Shown: positions 18,033 through 26,274, numbered from the stretch's first letter. The stretch is 64,000 nucleotides of DNA from an uncultured Oscillospiraceae bacterium (GCA_950075865.1 CATMVA010000009.1:32049-96048); one strand, 5' to 3'. Notes: generated by a model from the letters alone, not told the origin. Translations and numbers: made by a program.

Positions 18033-19487
18033 TCAGAAGCGGAAATACAGGAAGGGGTTATAGGTGGCGTCCACAAGATAGCAGGTGCAGATGAGGAGCA
18101 CAGCTACCATCAGGATGGGGAGGGCGATCTGCCGGGGTTTTTCTCCAAGCTTGTCCCACAGCCTTTTTCCCAGGGGGGTGGAGGCCAGGACGGCAATGGC
18201 CATGATGGGCAGGTAGCTGGCCAGATAGTAGAGGAAGTCGGTATTCCACAGCCCGCCCCCGGCGAAGCCGAACATGGCCGCCAGGTAGGGCCCAAGCTGG
18301 GCAAAGTCCTCCACGGCGAAGAGGGCCCAGCCGATCAGGATGAAGAACAGGGCGTAGACGTGCCGGAGCCAGACCGGGGCCCGGTCCAGGCATTTCTTGA
18401 GGAAGAACTTTTCTACCACCAGCAGCACGCCGTAGTAGAGACCCCACAGCAGGAAGTTCCAGCTGGCCCCGTGCCAGATGCCGGTAGCCGCCCAGACGAT
18501 CATCAGGTTCAGGAGCAGCCGGGACTTGCTCACCCGGTTGCCCCCCAGGGGGATATACAGGTACTCCCGAAACCAGGTGCCCAGGGAGATATGCCACCGC
18601 CGCCAGAACTCGGTGAGGGACTGGGAGATGTAGGGGTAGTTGAAGTTCTCCAGGAACTCAAAGCCCAGCATCCGGCCCAGGCCAATGGCCATGTCGGAGT
18701 AGCCCGAGAAGTCGAAGTAGAGCTGGAGGGCAAAGGCCAGGATCCCCAGCCAGGAGCCCAGAACGGTAAGGTTTTGGGTGGGAGTGGCCAGATAGATGTC
18801 CCAGAGCATGCCGATGTTGTTGGCCAGCAGGACCTTCTTGGCCAGGCCCACCGTGAAGCGCTGAACGCCGGCGGCGAACTTTTCCGCTGTGTGGTCCCGG
18901 CGGTCGATCTGGTCCCCCAGGTCCTTATACTTGATGATGGGCCCGGCGATGAGCTGGGGGAACAGGGTGACAAAGGTGCCGAAGTTGATGATGCTCCGCT
19001 GGGCTTTGGCGTCCCCCCGGTACACGTCGATGGTGTAGCTCATGGTCTGGAAGGTATAGAAGGAGATGCCGATGGGCAGGGCGGGGGTGTGGGGCGGCAG
19101 GTTGATCCCAAAGCTCCGCATCCAGCCGTCAAAGGCCTTCCACAGGTCGGCCCGGAACAGACCCTGGACGCCGAAGCTGGTCATCAGGAAGTCCCAGTAC
19201 TTGAAGAAAAAGAGCAGGGCCAGGTTGAAGATGACCGAGGAGGCCACCGCCATCCGGGCGCCCCGGTCGTTGCCCTTGGCCTTGCATTTCTCCACGATCC
19301 GGCCGTGGGTGTAGTCGATGGCGGTGGAGAGGAACATGATGAGGATATATACCGGCTCTCCCCAGGCGTAGAAGATCAGGTTCAGGACCAGCAGCACCAG
19401 GTTCCGCAGCTTGAGGGGGGTGAGATAATAGGCCGCCAGGACGATGGGGAGATAGAAAAAGAAAAAGAAGGCGCTGGAAAAGACCAT
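18033..19487 (-). CDS. MBOAT family O-acyltransferase
   Basis: A polytopic membrane protein of 484 residues that would carry acyl groups across the membrane for O-acetylation of a polysaccharide or teichoic acid (DltB/AlgI group). The key motifs are present: FWRRWHISLGTWFREYLYIP and, with the presumed catalytic His, GIWHGASWNF. About ten hydrophobic segments are visible from residue 3 to the C terminus. The ATG lies downstream of a GAGGTGATCC site. It forms an operon with the DHHW protein. Confidence 0.93.
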   Translation of the reverse strand: MVFSSAFFFFFYLPIVLAAYYLTPLKLRNLVLLVLNLIFYAWGEPVYILIMFLSTAIDYTHGRIVEKCKAKGNDRGARMAVASSVIFNLALLFFFKYWDFLMTSFGVQGLFRADLWKAFDGWMRSFGINLPPHTPALPIGISFYTFQTMSYTIDVYRGDAKAQRSIINFGTFVTLFPQLIAGPIIKYKDLGDQIDRRDHTAEKFAAGVQRFTVGLAKKVLLANNIGMLWDIYLATPTQNLTVLGSWLGILAFALQLYFDFSGYSDMAIGLGRMLGFEFLENFNYPYISQSLTEFWRRWHISLGTWFREYLYIPLGGNRVSKSRLLLNLMIVWAATGIWHGASWNFLLWGLYYGVLLVVEKFFLKKCLDRAPVWLRHVYALFFILIGWALFAVEDFAQLGPYLAAMFGFAGGGLWNTDFLYYLASYLPIMAIAVLASTPLGKRLWDKLGEKPRQIALPILMVAVLLICTCYLVDATYNPFLYFRF

Positions 19488-19503
19488 ACTGGATCACCTC
19501 GGT

Positions 19504-19540
19504 CAAAAATTGGGGCGGGGTGGCTTTGCCGCCCCGCCCG
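19504..19540 (-). terminator. Terminator of the DUF4358 gene
   Basis: GGGCGGGG-T-GGC pairs with GCC-G-CCCCGCCC around TTT; on the minus strand the stem is followed by CAATTTTTGACC. It lies between the lipoprotein stop at 19571 and the MBOAT start. Confidence 0.7.
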
Positions 19541-19570
19541 CTTCAGGGATATGTCCGTTGAGCAATTATT

Positions 19571-20074
19571 TTAGAACAGGGCGTTGAAATCGTCCACGAT
19601 GGCGGCACTGTCAGCGGAGCAGACCAGCATGACGTAGTTGCCGTTGGTCACGATCTTGGCGTTGTTCTGCCAATTTTCGATGGTATCAGGGTAGTTCATC
19701 CCTTCCTCGGTCATGCTGTCGATGCGGGTCTGGAAGAGGTCGGCCACCGCCTTGGCGTCGTCGGCGTTCTTGGCCTCCACCAGGGAGAACTCGCCGGTGT
19801 TGAAGGACACCATGCACAGATAGATTTCCATCTGCTCCAGGTCCATCTCGCGCAGGCCGGGGAAGGTGTTATCGATCATGGTGGCGCCCATGTCGGCGTC
19901 CTCGGGATCCATGCGCTCCAGGAAGCCGGAGATCTCATACTTTTCGGTAAGGGTCTGGGCAAAAGCGGCCAGATCCACCTTGACGGGCTCTTTGTCCTTG
20001 TTGCCGCCGCAGGCGGCCAGGGCGAATACCAGCGCGAGGGCCAGCAGCAGGACGGAAAAACGTTTCTTGTTCAT
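19571..20074 (-). CDS. DUF4358-like lipoprotein
   Basis: The 167-residue protein has a signal peptide with the lipobox FALAAC (Cys22). The globular part contains TLTEKYEISGFLERM, a conserved-looking VEAKNADDAKAVADLFQTR segment and NYVMLVCSADSAAIV. The pattern matches DUF4358 lipoproteins of Clostridia, which are often found near MBOAT/DHHW genes as here. The start is chosen because AAAAGGAGTTTTCAAC precedes the ATG at 20074. Role unknown; the neighbourhood suggests an accessory part in polysaccharide O-acetylation, which is inference. Confidence 0.78.
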   Translation of the reverse strand: MNKKRFSVLLLALALVFALAACGGNKDKEPVKVDLAAFAQTLTEKYEISGFLERMDPEDADMGATMIDNTFPGLREMDLEQMEIYLCMVSFNTGEFSLVEAKNADDAKAVADLFQTRIDSMTEEGMNYPDTIENWQNNAKIVTNGNYVMLVCSADSAAIVDDFNALF

Positions 20075-20212
20075 GTTGAAAACTCCTTTTGGTTTTGGTT
20101 TCGGAAGCTTTGACGAACAGGGTAGAAAAAAGTTCCATGAAATTTGAAAAATAGTATGCCCTTTTTGGAAGGAGGCCATACAACCGTTGGGGAGCAAAGG
20201 ACCACGGTTTGC

Positions 20213-21607
20213 TTAGAACTCAGCATTACCTACGGTTCTCGGATGAAGTTCCACGTCCCGTATGTTGGCCACGCCGGTGAGGTACATGACCATCCGCTCG
20301 AAGCCCAAGCCGAAGCCGGCGTGACGGCAGGAGCCGTAGCGCCGCAGGTCGCAGTACCACCAGTAGTCCTCGGGCTTCATACCCAGCTCCTGGATACGGC
20401 CCTCCAGCAGCTCGATACGCTCTTCGCGCTGACTGCCGCCGATGATCTCTCCGATGCCGGGCACCAGGCAGTCGGCGGCGGCCACGGTCTTGCCGTCGTC
20501 GTTCAGGCGCATATAGAAAGCCTTGATCTCCTTGGGATAGTCGGTGACAAAGACCGGCTTCTTGAAGTGCTGCTCAGTGAGATACCGCTCGTGCTCGGTC
20601 TGGAGGTCACAGCCCCACTCCACCTTGTAGTCAAACTTGTCGTTGTTGGCCTTCAGGATCTCCACCGCCTCGGTGTAGCTCACCCGGGCGAAGTCGGAGG
20701 AGGCCACGTGGGTGAGCCGCTCCTTCAGACCCTTGTCCACGAAGGAGTTGAAGAAATCCATCTCGTCGGGGCAGCGCTCCATGACGAAGTTGATGATATA
20801 CTTGATCATGGCCTCGGCTGTGTCCATATAGTCAGTGAGGTCGGCAAAGGCCATCTCGGGTTCGATCATCCAGAACTCGGCGGCGTGACGCTGGGTGTTG
20901 GAGTTCTCGGCCCGGAAGGTGGGGCCGAAGGTGTACACGTCCCCAAAGGCCATGGCGAAATTCTCGGCGTTGAGCTGGCCGGACACCGTCAGGCTGGTCT
21001 TCTTGCCGAAGAAATCCTTGGACCAGTCCACGCTGCCGTCAGGCAGGCGGGGCGGGTCGCTGACATCCAAGGTGGTGACCTGGAACATCTCCCCGGCGCC
21101 CTCGGCATCGCTGCCGGTGATGATGGGGGTGTTCACATAGACGAAGCCCCGGTCCTGGAAGAATCTATGGATGGCGTAAGCCGCCACGCTCCGCACCCGG
21201 AAGGTGGCGGAAAACAGGTTGGTCCGGGGGCGGAGGTGCTGGATGGTGCGGAGAAACTCCACGCTGTGGCGCTTTTTCTGCAGGGGATAGTCAGGGGTGG
21301 AGACACCCTCCACCGTGATGGTCCCGGCCTTGATCTCCAGAGGCTGCTTGGCCTCGGGGGTCAGGACCACGGTGCCGGTGACGATCAAAGCGGCGCCCAC
21401 GTTCTGGGATGCGATCTCCTTGTAGTTGCTGAGGGTATTGGCGTCCATCACCACCTGAAGGTTCTTGAAACAGGAACCGTCGTTGAGCTCGATGAAGCCG
21501 AAGGTCTTCATGTCCCGGATGGTCTTGGCCCAGCCCATCACCGTCACGGTCTGATTGGAAAAGGACTCCTGATCGGCGAAGATCTGGGCGATGTGTGTGC
21601 GTTCCAT
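20213..21607 (-). CDS. asnS: Asparaginyl-tRNA synthetase
   Basis: Charges tRNA-Asn; class IIb synthetase of 464 residues. An N-terminal OB-fold anticodon domain (about residues 15-105) is followed by the catalytic core with [20 protein letters not shown], motif 2 [20 protein letters not shown] and motif 3 [13 protein letters not shown]. The TFRAENSNT form points to AsnRS, not AspRS. The ATG at 21607 has GAAAGGAGCGGACCCAC upstream; the 46 codons open further upstream lie in the promoter. No T-box leader is present. The promoter at 21660-21688 is close to consensus. Confidence 0.97.
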   Translation of the reverse strand: MERTHIAQIFADQESFSNQTVTVMGWAKTIRDMKTFGFIELNDGSCFKNLQVVMDANTLSNYKEIASQNVGAALIVTGTVVLTPEAKQPLEIKAGTITVEGVSTPDYPLQKKRHSVEFLRTIQHLRPRTNLFSATFRVRSVAAYAIHRFFQDRGFVYVNTPIITGSDAEGAGEMFQVTTLDVSDPPRLPDGSVDWSKDFFGKKTSLTVSGQLNAENFAMAFGDVYTFGPTFRAENSNTQRHAAEFWMIEPEMAFADLTDYMDTAEAMIKYIINFVMERCPDEMDFFNSFVDKGLKERLTHVASSDFARVSYTEAVEILKANNDKFDYKVEWGCDLQTEHERYLTEQHFKKPVFVTDYPKEIKAFYMRLNDDGKTVAAADCLVPGIGEIIGGSQREERIELLEGRIQELGMKPEDYWWYCDLRRYGSCRHAGFGLGFERMVMYLTGVANIRDVELHPRTVGNAEF

Positions 21608-21659
21608 GTGGGTCCGCTCCTTTCTTATATTTTCCATGGCAGGGCCATGGGTCTTCCCT

Positions 21660-21688
21660 ATTATAAGGGCTTGGCCGGCATTTTGCAA
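21660..21688 (-). promoter_or_regulatory. Predicted promoter of asnS
   Basis: On the minus strand TTGCAA (21683-21688) and TATAAT (21660-21665) are 17 bases apart. The leader is only about 45 bases, too short for a T-box. Confidence 0.8.
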
Positions 21689-21712
21689 GGGTTTTGTTGA
21701 CGAAAGGGCGTA

Positions 21713-21741
21713 AAAGGGCGGGCCGCAAGGCCCGCCCTTTG
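21713..21741 (-). terminator. Terminator of the GntR-ABC operon
   Basis: AAAGGGCGGGCC and GGCCCGCCCTTT form a 12-bp stem with loop GCAA; on the minus strand TTTACGCCC follows. It is 26 bases past the stop of the 42-residue peptide. Confidence 0.8.
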
Positions 21742-21766
21742 TCATGTCTTTTCTGCGGCGGCTCCG

Positions 21767-21895
21767 TCAGCCCAGCCACCCCTGGTAATAGGCCACAGCC
21801 CCCAGGATAGCGCCGACCAGGGCCGCCAGAACGATGAACGCCACGCCCACCTTATGGCCCCTGAAATATTCCCGCAGGATCTTGAGATCATTCAT
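21767..21895 (-). CDS. 42-residue single-span membrane peptide
   Basis: The frame reads MNDLKILREYFRGHKVG at the N terminus, then one hydrophobic helix of about 21 residues (VAFIVLAALVGAILGAVAYY) and ends QGWLG. AAAGG lies 11 bases upstream of the ATG. It starts 21 bases after the second membrane protein of the ABC operon and is followed directly by the operon terminator, which argues for a real gene. It could be a small subunit or modulator of the ABC transporter. Function unknown. Confidence 0.65.
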   Translation of the reverse strand: MNDLKILREYFRGHKVGVAFIVLAALVGAILGAVAYYQGWLG

Positions 21896-21916
21896 CCAGT
21901 GTTTTCTGCCTTTCTG

Positions 21917-22576
21917 TCAGTTCTTTACATTCGCCCTAAGGATCAGGGCCGAGCCGCCTAGGAGGCTCACCACGCAGGCGGCTGCCGCGGCGATTACGAC
22001 AGCGGAAACATTCAGGGTGTCCAGCACGTGCCAGTCAATGATGTTCATGCCTACCGCCAGAAGCATCCAGCCTGCCCACAGCCCCCAGAAGGCCTTGCGG
22101 CCAAAGTGCTGAAGGACAGCACCCACCCCAAGGGACAGACAGACCATCCCCAGTCCCAAGGCTGGGTAGACCCAGACAGGCACTTCGATCCGATCCACGC
22201 CCGTGACCCAGGGCAGCGCCTTCATCCAGGCATCGGCGATGAGGCCGTCCGCCTTCCCCAGCAGGAAGGCCAGAGCCATGGTGCAGAGCATATTGAGGGT
22301 CAGGGAGCCGAAGGTGGCCAAGATGGCGGTTTTCCGGGTGACGCTGTGCCGCAGCAGCATATCCACATTGAGCACCGGGTAGCTGCACCCAGCGAAGAGG
22401 TTCATCATGGCACAGACCGCCACGAGGATCATCCCGCAGACCGCCCCCGAGGTGTCCGGCTTCACGGTAAAGAGGACAACGGCCTCAATGGCCTCGTACA
22501 GGAGGAAAAAGGCCCCCACCACACCGCACAGAGGAAGAATGTCCTCCAGATTCATTTTGATGGCTTTTCCAAGCAT
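21917..22576 (-). CDS. ABC transporter membrane protein (second permease of the GntR operon)
   Basis: The 219-residue protein has about six membrane segments (for example around FFLLYEAIEAVVLF, ILVAVCAMMNLFAG, LNMLCTMALAFLLG, VVIAAAAACVVSLLGG). It has no ATP-binding motif. The ATG follows GTGAGGTGAGAGTT. It starts only 5 bases after the preceding permease, within the operon gntR-ATPase-permease-permease-peptide, which is organised like the B. subtilis ytr group. Substrate unknown; such YtrA-regulated systems often respond to cell-wall antibiotics. Confidence 0.75.
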   Translation of the reverse strand: MLGKAIKMNLEDILPLCGVVGAFFLLYEAIEAVVLFTVKPDTSGAVCGMILVAVCAMMNLFAGCSYPVLNVDMLLRHSVTRKTAILATFGSLTLNMLCTMALAFLLGKADGLIADAWMKALPWVTGVDRIEVPVWVYPALGLGMVCLSLGVGAVLQHFGRKAFWGLWAGWMLLAVGMNIIDWHVLDTLNVSAVVIAAAAACVVSLLGGSALILRANVKN

Positions 22577-22581
22577 AACTC

Positions 22582-23256
22582 TCACCTCACAACGGCGTTT
22601 TTGTTGGAACGGTAATAGGTCAGCTCTCCCACCAGGCCCAGGGCCACGAACCCCACGCAGGTCCACAGGATCACGGACGGGGAGATGGGCAGGGTCCCGT
22701 CGGCAATGAAGAGGCACAGCATGGTGGAGGCGACCCCCAGGAGCATCAGGACCACCAGGATCACGGTGGTGATGATCTTATGCTTTTCGTAGAGGCACCC
22801 CAGGGCCGCCCCCATGGGCTGGAGGGTCAGGGCGGCGATCAGCAGCACGGGGATGGCTTCCGGCTTGGCCCAAAGGATGCCGCCCTGGAACAGGGGCCCC
22901 TCTTTGCCCATGATGGCGGTCAGGTCCAGCAGATGGGCGGCGAGGAAGCCCATGACCGCGGTCAGCAGGGCACAGCCCAGGCCGGTGGCCAGAAAGGCCG
23001 CCTGGCTCCCCCAGAAGAGGTCGGTCCGCCGGCACTGAAAGCTGAGGGCCAGATCCCGGTAGAGGGTGGTGAAGGAGTAGCCGTAGATCAGCAGGAAGAT
23101 GATGGGGAAGAGGGGGTATATCGTCAGGTAGGAGCCAAAGATGGCGACCTGGGGAAAGAGGTAATTGACCCCCAGGATCAGGAGCCCCAGCGCCAGATTG
23201 ATCCGCAGGATCATGGAGATGTACTGGTCCCACAGAAAGAGAAGGGCTTGCTTCAT
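22582..23256 (-). CDS. ABC transporter membrane protein (first permease of the GntR operon)
   Basis: The 224-residue protein has about six hydrophobic helices (around LALGLLILGVNYLF, TIYPLFPIIFLLIYG, GLGCALLTAVMGFLAAHLL, IITTVILVVLMLLG). The sequence FTTLYRDLALSFQCRRTDLF between the second and third helices resembles the cytoplasmic loop of ABC-2-like permeases. A GGGGGGAGA site lies upstream of the ATG, 12 bases after the ATPase gene. It probably forms the membrane channel with the next gene. Confidence 0.75.
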   Translation of the reverse strand: MKQALLFLWDQYISMILRINLALGLLILGVNYLFPQVAIFGSYLTIYPLFPIIFLLIYGYSFTTLYRDLALSFQCRRTDLFWGSQAAFLATGLGCALLTAVMGFLAAHLLDLTAIMGKEGPLFQGGILWAKPEAIPVLLIAALTLQPMGAALGCLYEKHKIITTVILVVLMLLGVASTMLCLFIADGTLPISPSVILWTCVGFVALGLVGELTYYRSNKNAVVR

Positions 23257-23268
23257 CTCTCTCCCCCC

Positions 23269-24159
23269 TTACTGCTGGGTGTCCTCGTGGCCGCAGAGGG
23301 CCACGAACACCTTCTGGAGGCTGAGGGGGGTGATGTCCACGTCGGCGTTCTGGGCGGCCGTGAGCTTGTTGGCGTCGGCCCGGACGGTGACCAGCTTGTG
23401 CTTGCCCAGCATCTGGGTGGAGAGGACCTCCATGCCCCGGGTCACCTCATCCACCACATCCTCCCGGCCCGAGATGCCGTGGAACTGGGCAATGAGCTCC
23501 TCGGTGGGGCGGTTTTCAATGATCTTGCCCTCGTCCAGGATGATGACCTGCTCAAAGACCGAGGCGGCCTCCTCGATGATGTGGGTGGAGACGATGAAGG
23601 TGCGGCCGGTCTCCATGTAGTCCTCCAGCAGGAGCTGGTAGAACCGCTCCCGGGCCACCACGTCCAGCCCGGCGGCCGGCTCATCCAGAATGGTGAGGGG
23701 GGCCCGGCTGGCCAGAGCGATGAGGATGGTCACCATGGACATCTGGCCCTTGGAAAGCTGGTGGATCTTCTTCTTGGGGTCCACCTTGAATTCGGCCATG
23801 AGCTTGTCGGCGTATTCCTGGTCCCAGCCCGGGTAGAAGAGCTTGCCCATCTTCAGGTAGTTCTTCACCTTCAGGGCGTTCTGTCCGGTGAAGAGAGTGG
23901 GCTGGAGCTCCCGGGAGAAGCAGATCTGGCTCAGGGCCTTCTGGTTCTCCCACACCTGCTCCCCGCCGTAGGTCACCTCTCCGGCGTTCTTGGTGTTCTG
24001 TCCGGTGAGGATGCCCAAAAGGGTGGTCTTGCCGGCGCCGTTGCGGCCGATGAGGCCGTAGATCTTGCCGGGTTGGATCTCCAAGTCCAAGTCTTTCAGC
24101 ACCTCGTTGCTGCCGTAGGATTTGCACAGGCCTTTGGCCTTCAGAATGTTCTCATTCAT
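23269..24159 (-). CDS. ABC transporter ATP-binding protein
   Basis: The 296-residue ATPase carries Walker A GRNGAGKTTL, Q-loop, a signature LSKGQ in place of LSGGQ, Walker B LTILDEPAAGLD and the switch His in VSTHII. The LSKGQ variant is common in this YtrB-like group. A C-terminal extension of about 80 residues follows. The second of two in-frame ATGs is chosen because AAGGAG is 9 bases from it and only 3 from the first. The start overlaps the end of the GntR gene by 8 bases, so the two are coupled. Confidence 0.9.
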   Translation of the reverse strand: MNENILKAKGLCKSYGSNEVLKDLDLEIQPGKIYGLIGRNGAGKTTLLGILTGQNTKNAGEVTYGGEQVWENQKALSQICFSRELQPTLFTGQNALKVKNYLKMGKLFYPGWDQEYADKLMAEFKVDPKKKIHQLSKGQMSMVTILIALASRAPLTILDEPAAGLDVVARERFYQLLLEDYMETGRTFIVSTHIIEEAASVFEQVIILDEGKIIENRPTEELIAQFHGISGREDVVDEVTRGMEVLSTQMLGKHKLVTVRADANKLTAAQNADVDITPLSLQKVFVALCGHEDTQQ

Positions 24160-24538
24160 CGTCATTCTCTCCTTCCGATTGGGCCATGCTCACCATGGCC
24201 AGCAGTTCCTCTCTGGTCAGGCCCAGGAACTTGCCCTCCTGGACCAGCGGCTTCACGTAGCCGTCAAAAAAGGCGGCTTTTCTTTTCTCTCTCACGGTCT
24301 CCTTCGCTCCCTTCGCCACAAACATACCGATGCCTCTTCGTTTGTAAAGGACCCCGGCATCTACCAGCAGGTTCAGCCCCTTGGCCGCTGTGGCCGGGTT
24401 GATGCTGTACCCTCTGGCAAGCTCGTTGGTGGAGGGTACTCCCTCCTCCTCCCGGTAGACCTCCCGGAGAATGTCGTCCTCCAGCATCCGGGCGATCTGC
24501 AGATAAATGAGGTCCTTTTCGTTCAGCTCTTCACGCAT
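24152..24538 (-). CDS. GntR family regulator, YtrA type
   Basis: The 128-residue protein has an N-terminal winged helix-turn-helix (about residues 8-75: DLIYLQIARMLEDDIL, VPSTNELARGYSINPATAAK, GVLYKRRGIGMFV). The short C-terminal tail is typical of the YtrA subfamily. These regulators repress their own ABC-transporter operon. The ATG at 24538 follows AAAGGAGGCGCATCC. A perfect palindrome overlaps its promoter. It is the first gene of the operon and overlaps the ATPase gene. Confidence 0.9.
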   Translation of the reverse strand: MREELNEKDLIYLQIARMLEDDILREVYREEEGVPSTNELARGYSINPATAAKGLNLLVDAGVLYKRRGIGMFVAKGAKETVREKRKAAFFDGYVKPLVQEGKFLGLTREELLAMVSMAQSEGENDDE

Positions 24539-24570
24539 GGATGCGCCTCCTTTCCTCACCTTGGCTCATT

Positions 24571-24594
24571 GGTTAATTACTTGTGTAATTAACC
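24571..24594. promoter_or_regulatory. Operator of the GntR-ABC operon
   Basis: GGTTAATTAC-TTGT-GTAATTAACC is a perfect 10-4-10 palindrome. It overlaps the downstream edge of the -10 box and the start site, matching the typical position of a YtrA-type repressor site. Confidence 0.85.
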
Positions 24595-24620
24595 ATATCA
24601 CCATGGAGGATATTTGTCAA
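24592..24620 (-). promoter_or_regulatory. Promoter of the GntR-ABC operon
   Basis: On the minus strand TTGACA (24615-24620) and TATGGT (24592-24597) have a 17-base spacer. The operator begins in the last bases of the -10 box. Confidence 0.8.
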
Positions 24621-24649
24621 CAGGTTTTTGAAAAATTTTTGAGGGGATG

Positions 24650-24687
24650 CAAAAAGCCGTCCCTCCGAAAAGAGGGGCGGCTTTTGG
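24650..24687 (-). terminator. Terminator of the LytTR-DUF3021 operon
   Basis: AAAAGCCGTCCCTC and GAGGGGCGGCTTTT form a 14-bp stem with one G-T pair, and on the minus strand TTTTTGC follows. It lies 20 bases past the last stop codon at 24707. Confidence 0.85.
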
Positions 24688-24706
24688 ACCAGAAGGGGGT
24701 GGGCCT

Positions 24707-25195
24707 TCAATAGATGGGCAGAAAGAACAGCCAGGGGGCGGTGACAATGGCCATGGTCAGGGCAATGATGTGTTTCTCCCGCGGGGTGAGCAGTTCGCAT
24801 TTCTTCATGGCCCGCTTGTCAAAGAAGTAGATGCACGCCCCGGCGATGATAACGCCCGCCAAGGTCCAAACAAAGGCCAAGGGGTGGGTAAATGGTCGAA
24901 GCATATCCACATAGCGGACCACAGTTTCCATCCCCGGAACGGACAGCAGATACCAACCCAGGAACATCCAGGCCGTGCCCACCAGGTCGGCGGCAAAACC
25001 CAGAAGCCAGAATTTCCACCAGAGCTGTCTGAGGACGGCCCCCTTTTGGGTGTGCTTCAGGGCCCGGAGGGCGCAGAAAAGCACCAGACAGTCGATGAAG
25101 AGATTGCCGGGCAGGACGATTAAAAGCACCTGGGGAAAAAGCCACAGCAGCCAGACGGGAAAGAGCACGTTATAGAGTTTTACCTGCTTTTTCAT
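24707..25195 (-). CDS. Membrane protein of unknown function, third gene of the LytTR operon
   Basis: The 162-residue protein has four predicted membrane segments (about residues 9-28, 57-78 region LLGFAADLVGTAWMFLGWYL, VWTLAGVIIAGACIYFF, IIALTMAIVTAPWLFFLP). The ATG overlaps the stop of the DUF3021 gene by 4 bases (25192-25195), so it is cotranslated with it. No enzymatic motif is visible. It may belong to the sensing or transport side of the LytTR-DUF3021 module. Confidence 0.7.
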   Translation of the reverse strand: MKKQVKLYNVLFPVWLLWLFPQVLLIVLPGNLFIDCLVLFCALRALKHTQKGAVLRQLWWKFWLLGFAADLVGTAWMFLGWYLLSVPGMETVVRYVDMLRPFTHPLAFVWTLAGVIIAGACIYFFDKRAMKKCELLTPREKHIIALTMAIVTAPWLFFLPIY

Positions 25196-25677
25196 GGGCG
25201 GCCTCCTTTTTTGGGGCTCAGACCCAGCTTTTCCCGGATGCCCCGCAGCTCGAAATACCACCGGAGCCACCGGATGAGCCAGATGAGCACATAAATGAGG
25301 GTAAAGGGCACCAAAAAGGTGAGGGCCAGCCCGGGCAGGGGCTCGTAGGGGAAGTTGAGCATCACCCACCCCCACAGGGTCAGGGCCATCACGATGAAGT
25401 GAGCCGCCGAGCGGAGCACCACCGCCCGCCCGGTCTCGGCAAAGGGCAGAGTGGAGAGGGCGGTCTCGGCCCCGAAGGCCCCCCAGAGGAGGAGGTCGGC
25501 CATCCCCCAAGGGGAGAGGAAGGGCCGCCAGACCCGCAGGGGGTTGTCAAAGTTCCAGCGGTTGCTCAGAATGGGCATGGCGTCCAGTACCCATACCCCC
25601 AGCAGGCAGAGGGCTACGCCGATGACCGCGCCCATGGTGCCGCGGATCAGGGCCTGCTTTTTGTCATCTATGAGCAT
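25192..25677 (-). CDS. DUF3021-type membrane protein
   Basis: The 161-residue protein has four hydrophobic segments: AVIGVALCLLGVWVLDAM, MADLLLWGAFGAETAL, HFIVMALTLWGWVMLNF and FLVPFTLIYVLIWLIRW. The arrangement after a LytTR-only regulator is the common LytTR-DUF3021 pair of Firmicutes, in which the membrane protein is thought to control the DNA-binding partner. The ATG has GAGGTCATCTT upstream. The operon order is lytTR-DUF3021-membrane protein. Confidence 0.8.
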   Translation of the reverse strand: MLIDDKKQALIRGTMGAVIGVALCLLGVWVLDAMPILSNRWNFDNPLRVWRPFLSPWGMADLLLWGAFGAETALSTLPFAETGRAVVLRSAAHFIVMALTLWGWVMLNFPYEPLPGLALTFLVPFTLIYVLIWLIRWLRWYFELRGIREKLGLSPKKGGRP

Positions 25678-25699
25678 AAGATGACCTCCTTTCGTGGGG

Positions 25700-25730
25700 G
25701 CAAGACAGAGGGACGGTTCTTCTGTCTTGC
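25700..25730. repeat. Dispersed hairpin, copy 1 (loop AGGGACGGTTCT-like)
   Basis: GCAAGACAGA pairs with TCTGTCTTGC around GGGACGGTTCT. The same inner sequence AGAGGGACGGTTCTT occurs in a hairpin at 43367-43396 with a different stem. Here it lies between the LytTR and DUF3021 genes. Confidence 0.7.
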
Positions 25731-25737
25731 CGTTCTT

Positions 25738-26178
25738 TCACAGCCCCAACGCCTTCTTGATATTCTTCACGTTCCGCCGGGAGACCCAGCACACATGGCC
25801 GCCGGCCAGGGTCATTTTGATGGTGCCCGTCAGGGACAGGTCCAGAGCGGCCACCTTGCGGAGATTCACCAGCTCGGACTGGGAGGTCCGCACGAACCGC
25901 TTGGGGTCCAGGGTCTCCTCCAGCTCGTAGAGCCGGAGCTTCACTAGGTACTCCCCCTCCGGGGTGAGGGCGAAGACCTCTTTTTCCCGGGCGAAGAAGC
26001 ACAGCACCTCCCGGGGGTCCAGCAGGGGCTTGACCATCTTCCCCTCCCGCCAGCCGGGGATGGGCTGCCAGGGGGTCAGCAGGGCGAGGAGCTCCCGGAC
26101 CTCGGGGGTCTCGGCGGGGGCGGAGACCGTTACGGTGACAGTATCCAGCGCCGGGTCGATCTTCACTTTCAGCTCCAT
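25738..26178 (-). CDS. LytTR DNA-binding protein
   Basis: The 146-residue protein has an N-terminal segment of about 45 residues and a LytTR domain (about 48-144) with FFAREKEVFALTPEGEYLV, LDPKRFVRTSQSELVNL and WVSRRNVKNIKKALG. There is no receiver domain. Such proteins are usually encoded with DUF3021 membrane partners and regulate their own operon. The ATG follows AAAGGGAGTGGGCCC. A perfect 10-bp inverted repeat lies about 40 bases upstream (26218-26246) and could be its site. Confidence 0.88.
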   Translation of the reverse strand: MELKVKIDPALDTVTVTVSAPAETPEVRELLALLTPWQPIPGWREGKMVKPLLDPREVLCFFAREKEVFALTPEGEYLVKLRLYELEETLDPKRFVRTSQSELVNLRKVAALDLSLTGTIKMTLAGGHVCWVSRRNVKNIKKALGL

Positions 26179-26217
26179 GGGCCCACTCCCTTTGGTATCA
26201 GTATAAGAAAAAAACGG

Positions 26218-26261
26218 CCGGATGTCCAGTTTTTCCGGACATCCGGTCGGTTTGGACCGAC
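26218..26261. promoter_or_regulatory. Two inverted repeats upstream of the LytTR gene
   Basis: CCGGATGTCC-N9-GGACATCCGG (26218-26246) is perfect. GTCGGT-TTGG-ACCGAC (26246-26261) follows at once. On the minus strand a TATACT box lies at about 26200, so the first repeat covers the place where the -35 box should be; no consensus -35 is visible. Activator or repressor sites are both possible. Confidence 0.5.
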
Positions 26262-26274
26262 GGACGGTCGATCA

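Noticed and set aside
21608..21700. T-box leader for asnS
   Set aside because: The leader from the predicted start site is only about 45 bases and lacks the T-box sequence.
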